Source of the DNA: Magnolia sinica | Taxonomy: Eukaryota; Streptophyta; Magnoliopsida; Magnoliales; Magnoliaceae | Length of the DNA: 64,000 nucleotides | Direction: 5' to 3' | Assembly: GCF_029962835.1 (NCBI RefSeq) | Contig: NC_080583.1 | Span: 248,001-312,000 of the forward strand | Shown here: positions 57,363 to 64,000 of the stretch, piece by piece | How positions within the stretch are numbered: the first letter of the stretch is position 1 | Layout of the letters: each line of letters begins with the position of its first letter | Notes under the pieces: model-generated | What the model saw: only the letters and a program-made list of their open reading frames with translations | The model's database searches: none | Told to the model about the DNA's origin: nothing | Made by a program: the position numbers and the translations under genes

Positions 57363-60044
57363 ATGACCGATAACTCCCGCACATATCTTCTCCCCGCTCG
57401 AGTCGCGTTCCTCGCTCTTGTCTCTGCCACCGCTTTCTGCCTCTGGAAATCTCGAACCCTCCGTAAGCAGAGGCTCTGCTCCTCTAACACTAACCCTAGG
57501 AAGAAAGGCAAGATCTTCTTCTTCTCCGAGACCGGTACCTCCAAAACCCTATCCCTTGGCCTCTCCAACCTCCTCTCCTCCCATAACCTCCCTTTCGACC
57601 TCGTCGATCCCTCTCTCTATGAGCCCGAAGACCTCCCCACAGAATCTCTCCTCCTCGTCGTTGCCTCCACCTGGGAAGACGGCAATCCCCCTCCAAACGC
57701 TCAATTCCTCTCCCGCTGGCTCTCTGAGAGCGCCTCCGATTTCCGAGTCGGCTCCCTCCTCCTTTCGTCTTGCAAATTTGCGGTCTTCGGTGTCGGCAGC
57801 CGATCCTATGGTCCCACCTTCAATGCTGCTGCCAGGGATTTCTCGCAGCAGATGCGGGCACTTGGGGCGTCGGAGATCCTGCCTGTTTGTGAAGGGGACG
57901 TCGATGGTGGAGATCTTGATGAGGTTTTCGATAGGTGGAGTCAGAGATTGGTAGGTGTCTTGAAAACATATTTGGGAGCCAAAGACGATTTATTTGTTGA
58001 CTCTAGGTTAGAGAGTGAGGGTATGAGTGAGAGTGAGAGCTTTGGAGGTTCAGAAGAAGAGTTTGAGGATGAAGATGAGAAGAGCTCAGAAGCTGTTCTA
58101 GTCGATCTGGAGGATATTGCTGGTAAAGGTCCTTCAAGGAGTTCTTCTGCGAAGGCATCCGAGTCGGGCTCTATTAAGTGTAAATCAACATCTTTAAGAA
58201 ATGGAGAGAAGGAGATGGTAACTCCAGTTATTCGGGCTAGCTTAGAGAAACAGGTGGGTCTGTTTGTCTGCTGCTTCTGTCTATGCTTTCCGTTCCTCTA
58301 CTGGTTGAACTTTTCTTTTTTTGAAAGATTACTGGTTGAACTTTTGTGATGCAAATGATCTTGGAAACTTCACTTTGTTGTGCTTGAGGTCACAAGATGT
58401 CTATGGAATCATTCAATTTCAGTTCAAGTAAATCACATAATTCAACTAGACTGACTTTGTTGGTTTCTTGAAGCAATATGATAGTTTTAACCTTAGCCCC
58501 ACGGTGTTATTTCACTTTCCATTAGTTTAAGGAAAATCTATGGAAAAAAAAAAAAAACTCACAGTTTGACTTGGTTTTTATGTGAAGAGAATTATATGAA
58601 ATCCTAAGGTTCATCCACAGTAGAAGGGGATTGCATAAAACTTGAGGCTGTTAATGGTTTAAACATTAGTTTGTCTCTCACAAATTGCTGGGAGATGAAA
58701 TAACCTTCTAGAATACTTTTTGGAGATTTTTTGTTCTTGTTTTTCTTTTCCCACTATCTTAAAGTGTCAGACAAAGATACAAACGGATGATGAGAGGTCA
58801 TCCAGTTAATCCAAAGAGGAATATTCCCTCAGCTACCCTGAAAGCCTCCACCGGCCTCCCTACAAAGGTATTAGTGGTCTGTACCGATTCTGCAACTAAC
58901 CACTCAGCCTCATGGAAGACCGGATCAGAATTGGATGCCTTGTCACAAAAAGTACGGCTGTCGTGCTCTAGCCAAATCAGCCATTGAGCCAAATCAACCA
59001 TTCAATGGCAGGGACTGAGAACCACATGATCCTTTTCACACGAAATCCATCAACTTCACTATGGGAAAGGCCTTTTTTTGAAAAGAAAGTAAACCACTAT
59101 AAGAGAAGGAAGCCCTAAAAGAACAACCTAATCATCTGCAATATTATTACACATGTACATAAAGATATTTCTATCAACTCTTTGCTCATGTAGTTATGCA
59201 TGTTCAATAATATTGCATATCATTAGCTTTCTCCTTTAGGGCTCCACCTCTTATAGCAGCTCAGTTGTTGTCCAAAAACAGGCCTTTGCTATCACAAGCT
59301 GATGAGTCTCTGTACTCTTTGAACTTGTTAATGGTGTTGGTGCATATAACATGTAAGATTCACATGTTCAAATTAACATTTTTTTCCCTTGATGAATGGC
59401 TTAGCTTTATTGATAAACAGAAAACTAAAAATACAACATAAGGCTGCGGTACCACCAGCCCAATGAAAAGCTCTAGCAAAAGGCTAGACAATAGCAGAGA
59501 CAACAGGCAGCAGCAGCAAACCTTATACTGAAAAGCAAAACAAAAGCACTACCTGAGAATGAGAGAAACTGAAAGTTGCTCCACTATGTTGAAATTAAAG
59601 TTGCTTCACTATGAAGTCTCAACACATGGTAAAATGGTCAATTTGTCACAGCCCAAGTTGGGGACGGTTGTTCACAAGCATGGCATGTTTGACTTGCGAG
59701 TAAAGATTCTGAAGGGCATTACTGTATGCATTGATGATTGCCATTGCATATTACTCATTCAGCAATTCTTTTGATTATCCAGTTACATTCAGCAATTCTT
59801 TTGATTTATCCAATTACATGTCCAAGCCACTTGTTTTGGTTGCTCTTCTTGTATTTTTTACTACAATAAGTTTTGGAGAAAAAAAGGTGCTACCAAGTTA
59901 GTTCAGTCTGGATGATTTATTTGTGCAGGGATATAAAATTATTGGTTCACATAGTGGTGTTAAGCTCTGTAGATGGACCAAGTCACAACTCCGTGGCCGT
60001 GGGGGTTGCTACAAGCACTCATTTTATGGCATAGAAAGCCATAG
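57363..60044 (+). CDS. TYW1: TYW1, tRNA 4-demethylwyosine synthase (first two exons; 3' part outside window)
   Basis: Exon 1 is 57363-58253 (297 codons, ends CAG|GTGGGT, phase 0). Exon 2 is 59929-60044 (after TTGTGCAG, ends AG|GTAATT). Residues 11-29 (ARVAFLALVSATAFCLWKS) form a probable membrane anchor. A flavodoxin-like FMN-binding domain follows: KIFFFSETGTSK is the phosphate loop, then VVASTWEDGNPPPNAQFLS and FAVFGVGSRSYGPTFNAAAR. An acidic linker (about 225-260) leads to exon 2, GYKIIGSHSGVKLCRWTKSQ, the conserved lead into the radical-SAM domain. The enzyme makes the tricyclic core of wybutosine from N1-methylguanosine next to the anticodon of tRNA-Phe, using SAM, pyruvate and FMN. The Fe-S cluster cysteines were not found up to 64000 and must be in later exons. 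Reading through the first donor adds VGLFVCC and soon stops. Confidence 0.92.
58254..59928. other. Intron 1 of TYW1
   Basis: 1.7-kb intron. About 59385-59600 ('TTAGCTTTATTGATAAACAG', followed by A-rich DNA) may be an antisense LINE tail. The small ORFs at 58787-59001 on both strands lack family features and are not called. Confidence 0.4.
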
Positions 60045-60968
60045 GTAATTGTTAACCTAATGTCTTTTTTTCGTTCATGCCTTGGCCATCGAGTAATTTA
60101 ATTGGTTTGGTGATTTATCCCTTATTGTTAATTTGTTATAACTCATTGATGGATATGATTATAGTTGGTCCCCATTGGCCTATTAATTGGTTTTTACACA
60201 TCACATTTGAGATATTTTCGAGATGTACAATCTGGAATTAATTCGAATGGACAGTTGTCACTGTAACTATTCTATATTGATAGTGATCTATGTCATGGTT
60301 GTTGAATCAGCACAGGAACAAGTTTCATTGCCAGACATTTTAATGAGGTTCAGGTACAAATTTCTAAGAATGACTAGGCTTTACATCCATTTTTTTTTTT
60401 TTTAAAAATAAAATGTTAAATCATTAATAAAAATGAAAGTTCTAGAAATCAAGCAAAGCGAGGGGTGTTGGGGGCTTTGGTATAAGATGATTTAGACTGA
60501 GACCATTTAGTTGATTGCTTGGGTTGGGTTGGATTTGGTATGGGTTGGTTTTGTGTTGGGTCTAAAAGCATAGTGCGGTTTCCATGCAAATGCCTCAAAT
60601 ATGTTTGTCGTGTCTAGGTCTAGGGCTCCAAAAGCACACAGTCTTATGCCATCTCGAAGTGTCTACATTGCTTTTCATGTTTGAACACATAACTGATTTG
60701 ATATAAATAATGTCTTCCCTCCTAAACGGGGTGGCGAGGGGAAGGCGTGTGATGTCACCATCATTATGGAGGCTGGTGCCTCTTACGAGGTTTTTTTCCT
60801 TCTTTATATATATATATATACACATTTCATTTCCAGAGGAGAACACTCACGTGCCTTCTTCCCCTTGTGTGAATGTTTCGAGTTTTATCTCGTTTGTGGG
60901 AGATGGTGTCCTTTTCTAATACTTTTGTCTCCTTCTGTTTCTCCTTCCCCTTCAGAGTCCTTTCACAC

Positions 60969-61275
60969 CATGGTGTGCCGTAATGACAATTACGTAAAGG
61001 TAACGCCGGCAACCATTTCATGTTATGTGGCCGTAACGGCCACTACAAAAAAAATGACCTATAATGGCTGTTACATCCCTTGTAATACTTTGATTCAAAA
61101 GGCAAACAACTCCCTCCCTAACGTCCCAGTAATGGTCCATTACGGGACCAATACAGGTTTTTCGGGTTTTTTTTTTTTCAATAAAAAAGAGAGAACGTAA
61201 CAGCCGTTATGGGGGCCATAATGACTGTTACAACCCGTATCGTTAAGGTAACCGTTACTATTATGGAATACCTTG
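60969..61275. mobile_element. hAT MITE (307 bp) with perfect 8-bp duplication
   Basis: Starts CATGGTGTGCCGTAATGACA and ends 'ATTATGGAATACCTTG'. Target duplication TTTCACAC at 60961-60968 and 61276-61283. The interior repeats 'GTAACGG', 'GGCCGTAACGGCC' and 'CCGTTA'. Same family as 30244-31650 and 61798-62068. Confidence 0.85.
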
Positions 61276-61754
61276 TTTCACACTCCCTCCTCTAACCATG
61301 TCCTCCTTTCTGCTCCTTCTTTGGCCATTGATATTGAGTTTGGCCTTTTGTCTTTGCAAGTCTTTAGCTCTCTTGCTTTAGTTGCTCTTACTTCAGATAT
61401 CTCTCCTCTGGGTTGGAGTGGATCGGGTTTTTGGTTCCTAGTCAATTTGAGGTGGTCCGGTCAGGTCTCCTTCTTGAAGTCCTAGATGTTTCCCCTTCAC
61501 AATCGGCGTGTCTAGAAGATGGTTAGATTCCCTCTGGCAACCTCGGTTCTTTTCTCCAGGGGTTTTGGAAGGTCTGGTGGCAGCTGTTAAGGGGAATGGA
61601 TGGATTAGGGAGGCTATTTGTCATGTGGGTAGGCTCATTGGGGTAGTGTTGGTGACTGCATTGAAGATTATATGGCCCTCTTTCAGCTAGTTGAACAAAG
61701 AGGTCTCAAGATTCGTTATGTTGAAATCTTGAGACAGTCCTCAAAGTCGAGTAA

Positions 61755-62604
61755 GGGCCTGTTTGGATTCGCGTATAGTATTGTATTGTATTGTATTCAA
61801 GGTGTTCCGTAACAGTAACGGTGGCCGTAACGGCCACCACCGTTACCGTTATGATACGAGTTGTAATGGCCGTTACAGCCCCCGTATCGGCCGTTACAGC
61901 CATTTTTTATTTTTTGAAAAATGTACTTCCTGGATCGTTACAGGGTTGTTACGGGACCGTTACGGCACGTTTTTCTGTAATGGCCGTTACGGCTGTTTCG
62001 ACCCCGTAACGCGTGATGGTTATGACCGTTTCGTAACGGCCGTTACGTAACCGATTTGGAATACCATGAATGTATTGTATTTGGGTACTGTTCATGTATA
62101 CATTGGACGGTTTTCAGAATACATCCAAATCAATCAGATACTAATCAATGTTTGGATAGAAGGTATTGTTTGGCATAGTATACAATATGTTATACAGATC
62201 AATGTTTGGATAGGACGTATTATGTCTGCGTATTGTACAATCTTAATTGGGTCGGGTGGCCTGTTTGACGTATAGAACTTTCTGATTTCTAGCCTAGATG
62301 ATTTTCACGTTGAAATGTACCAAATGAACAGTCCCGATCTTACACTGCATAGGTACCAGATATCTTGTAATCGTACAAATTTCAAACTTTCATCCGTTGC
62401 CGAATACAGCGCAATGAATACGGAGTATTGACGGCAATAGAACCCACTGACAATACTCTACCGTCGGTTCGAAAATTTGGCTAGAGTTTGTATTCGCACG
62501 CATGGGATTCAACTCCTATTCACTCCAATCCAAACACGGTAAACGTTAAATCATAACTTCTAATACGATACAATACATCCCAAAACGCGTATCCAAACAG
62601 GCCC
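61755..62604. mobile_element. PIF/Harbinger-like MITE with paralogous empty site
   Basis: Inverted ends GGGCCTGTTTGGATTCGCGT and ACGCGTATCCAAACAGGCCC, flanked by TAA (61752-61754 and 62605-62607). The second copy of the surrounding 155-bp duplication has GAGTAAGGGATG at the same position without the element, directly confirming the ends and the duplication. Confidence 0.9.
61798..62068. mobile_element. hAT MITE nested in the Harbinger MITE (271 bp)
   Basis: Starts CAAGGTGTTCCGTAACAGTA and ends 'GATTTGGAATACCATG'. Flanks ATTGTATT and AATGTATT (61790-61797, 62069-62076) match at 7 of 8 positions. It is very rich in 'CCGTTAC' and 'GTAACGG' in both orientations. Confidence 0.8.
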
Positions 62605-63589
62605 TAAGGGATGTAGAGAGTTGGTTAACCTTGGGCTTGAACCTTGATCGTCAGTCAGATTCTATTCTTTGTAATAGGAGGAGGGGAAGTGGGATTAAGA
62701 TAGTTTGCCCAAGGAAGATTTCTTCATGTTGAAATCTTGAGACAGTCCTTGAAGTCGAGTAAGGGATGTAGAGAGTTGGTTAACCTTGGGCTTGAACCTT
62801 GATCGTCAGTCAGGTTCTATTCTTTGTAATGAGAGGAGGGGAAGTGGGATTAAGATAGTTTGCCCAAGGAAGATTTTAAGCTGGAATGTTCACAGGCTCA
62901 GGTCCCCCAAAAGCTTACTTAGTGAAGGAAATTTGTAGGTATTCCAAAGCCATCCTTATTGTTATTCAGGAGACAAGTGTTAGTCTCTTGATCAGGGTAT
63001 GATCAATCCATTTGGGGTCGTAGGTGTTGGTGGGAGGCCTTAGACTCGATAGGGGCGGCTGGTGGTGTTCTTGTCATATGGGATCCTAGGTCTTGGATTA
63101 GGGAGGATAGTTGGAAGGGTCGATTCTCTATCAATGTGATTTTCCGGGGGTTGTCCTCTGGTTTCAGGTGGGTTCTATTGGGAGTCTGAGGTCCTAACCA
63201 ACCGTCCCTTCACCCTTATTTTTGGGATGAATTATCTACTATTTTCAGTAGGCGGAACCTTCCTTGGTGCATGTGAGGGGATTTTATTGTAGTTCATTTT
63301 GTCCATGAGAAACTCCATGGTGTCTGGGTCTCTTGTAGCATGCACTGGTTCTCTGACTAGGTCTTGAAACATGAATTGGTGGACCTCTTGTTGTGAGGTG
63401 TCAAATTTACTTGGTCCAACGGTCAGCTGTCCCCAACTATGTTTAAGTTAAACAGATTCTTGGTTTCCCCTGGTTGGATTCAAAGGTTTCCGTTGGCTTG
63501 GCAAATAGGCCTCCCAAGCACCCAAAACTAGTTGTTTGGAGGATTCCCTTTCCTTGGAATTTGCTTCCTTGATTTTAGCAAGAAAAAAG

Positions 63590-63720
63590 AGAGGCTGAAA
63601 TGAGGAAAGAGAATCCATGGGGATAAAGAAAAAAAGGGCTGAAATGAGGAAAGAGAATCCACGGGGAGAAACGGAAAAAGGGCTAAAATGAGGGATGAGA
63701 ATCCACGGGAAACATGATCC
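63590..63720 (+). repeat. Purine-rich tandem repeat, about 45 bp x 3
   Basis: 'GGCTGAAATGAGGAAAGAGA' starts at 63592 and 63637, and 'GGCTAAAATGAGGGATGAGA' at 63681. It lies between the endonuclease and RT parts of the LINE and, with its flanks (63535-63795), seems to be foreign to it. Confidence 0.65.
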
Positions 63721-64000
63721 ACGGGTTTCGGTGTTGCCAAACGTGATGGGGAGCCATTTCTTGGGAAAACATTTCCATAGTCGTTTTCATGCATCTTGAT
63801 AACCCCTTTAGAGTCTTGATAATCTAGACTTTAATAGGATCTCTAGTGCAGAGGCTGATTATCTTGATATTCAGTTTTATGAAGATGAAATTGAAGTAGC
63901 CGAGGAGGAACTACATTCCAAAAAGGCTCCCGGTCTCGATGGTTTTCCTATTGCGTTCTTTTAGAAATTCTGGGGGTTGGTAAAATGTGATTTGGTGGGC

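Larger units (their letters stand above)
61718..62880 (+). repeat. 155-bp tandem duplication in the LINE, first copy split by a MITE
   Basis: Unit 1 is 61718-61754 plus 62608-62725. Unit 2 is 62726-62880. Both contain 'GTTGAAATCTTGAGACAGTC' and 'AGAGAGTTGGTTAACCTTGG' and differ at few positions. Both are noncoding or LINE ORF-linker sequence. Confidence 0.85.
60720..64000 (+). mobile_element. L1-type LINE in TYW1 intron 2, running past the right edge
   Basis: Endonuclease start at about 62858 (RKILSWNVHRLRSPKSLLSE), continuing in broken frames to about 63530 (HELVDLLL, VKFTWSNGQLSP). The RT leader is at 63798-64000 (EADYLDIQFYEDEIEVAEEE, then KAPGLDGFPIAFF followed by an in-frame stop). About 1 kb normally found between endonuclease and RT is missing and replaced by a short purine-rich repeat. 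Two MITEs, one with a further MITE inside, interrupt the 5' part. The left boundary is approximate. It is sense to the host gene and inactive. Confidence 0.7.

Noticed and set aside
57418-57954. 178-aa Ser/Pro-rich ORF
   Set aside because: It is a shadow frame of TYW1 exon 1.
58787-59001. 66-67 aa ORFs on both strands in TYW1 intron 1
   Set aside because: No recognisable domain, splice context or conservation cue; possibly an old LINE piece.
61763-62050. 95-aa and 72-aa ORFs
   Set aside because: They translate the GTAACGG repeats of a MITE.

Overview
This window looks like nuclear DNA from a large-genome flowering plant. Three plant genes are split into many exons with GT..AG introns, and the rest is dense, nested plant transposable elements (copia, gypsy, TRIM, L1 and RTE LINEs, hAT and PIF/Harbinger MITEs). 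A foldback repeat of about 450 bp, whose ends read 'GTGGGGCCCACC..GATGT', recurs about 20 times. Long TE-filled introns and this repeat suggest a woody, possibly magnoliid, species. That placement is inference.

Genes. (1) Minus strand, 11116 down to 6550: the 5' part of an HAD-family IG 5'-nucleotidase gene. Three exons are visible and the rest lies beyond the left edge or was not recognised. (2) Plus strand, 29615-53660: a complete 12-exon gene for a DUF21/CBS-domain (CNNM-like) membrane protein of about 538 aa, closest to the Arabidopsis At1g47330 type. Intron 7 is about 13 kb and holds a gypsy element with several other elements inside it. (3) Plus strand, 57363-60044: the first two exons of TYW1, the tRNA wybutosine enzyme (membrane anchor and flavodoxin domain). 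The radical-SAM half lies beyond the right edge. No RNA gene or CRISPR array was found.

Layout. 1-5.7 kb: hAT-like non-autonomous elements, a GC-rich repeat block and a copia remnant. 6.5-11.1 kb: the nucleotidase gene, with an RTE LINE in intron 2. 11.2-29.5 kb: intergenic, with foldback repeats, a 4.2-kb probable solo LTR (15173-19391) and a decayed copia on the minus strand (23427-27690). 29.6-53.7 kb: the DUF21/CBS gene. Intron 1 holds a three-level nest (Harbinger MITE > hAT MITE > three-LTR TRIM). Intron 7 holds a second TRIM and the gypsy/copia/hAT mosaic. 53.7-57.3 kb: intergenic, with foldback repeats. 57.4-64 kb: TYW1, whose second visible intron is occupied by an L1 LINE carrying MITEs and running off the right edge.

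The genes are not an operon. The HAD nucleotidase and TYW1 are, from memory, adjacent genes in Arabidopsis (At1g75210 and At1g75200), so their proximity here may be old synteny. The best-supported unusual structures are a hAT-like family with the 16-bp terminal repeat CAGTGTTCGAAATATC (two copies with perfect 8-bp target duplications), a TRIM with three LTRs and exact 351/53-bp periodicity, and foldback repeats next to the start regions of two of the three genes.
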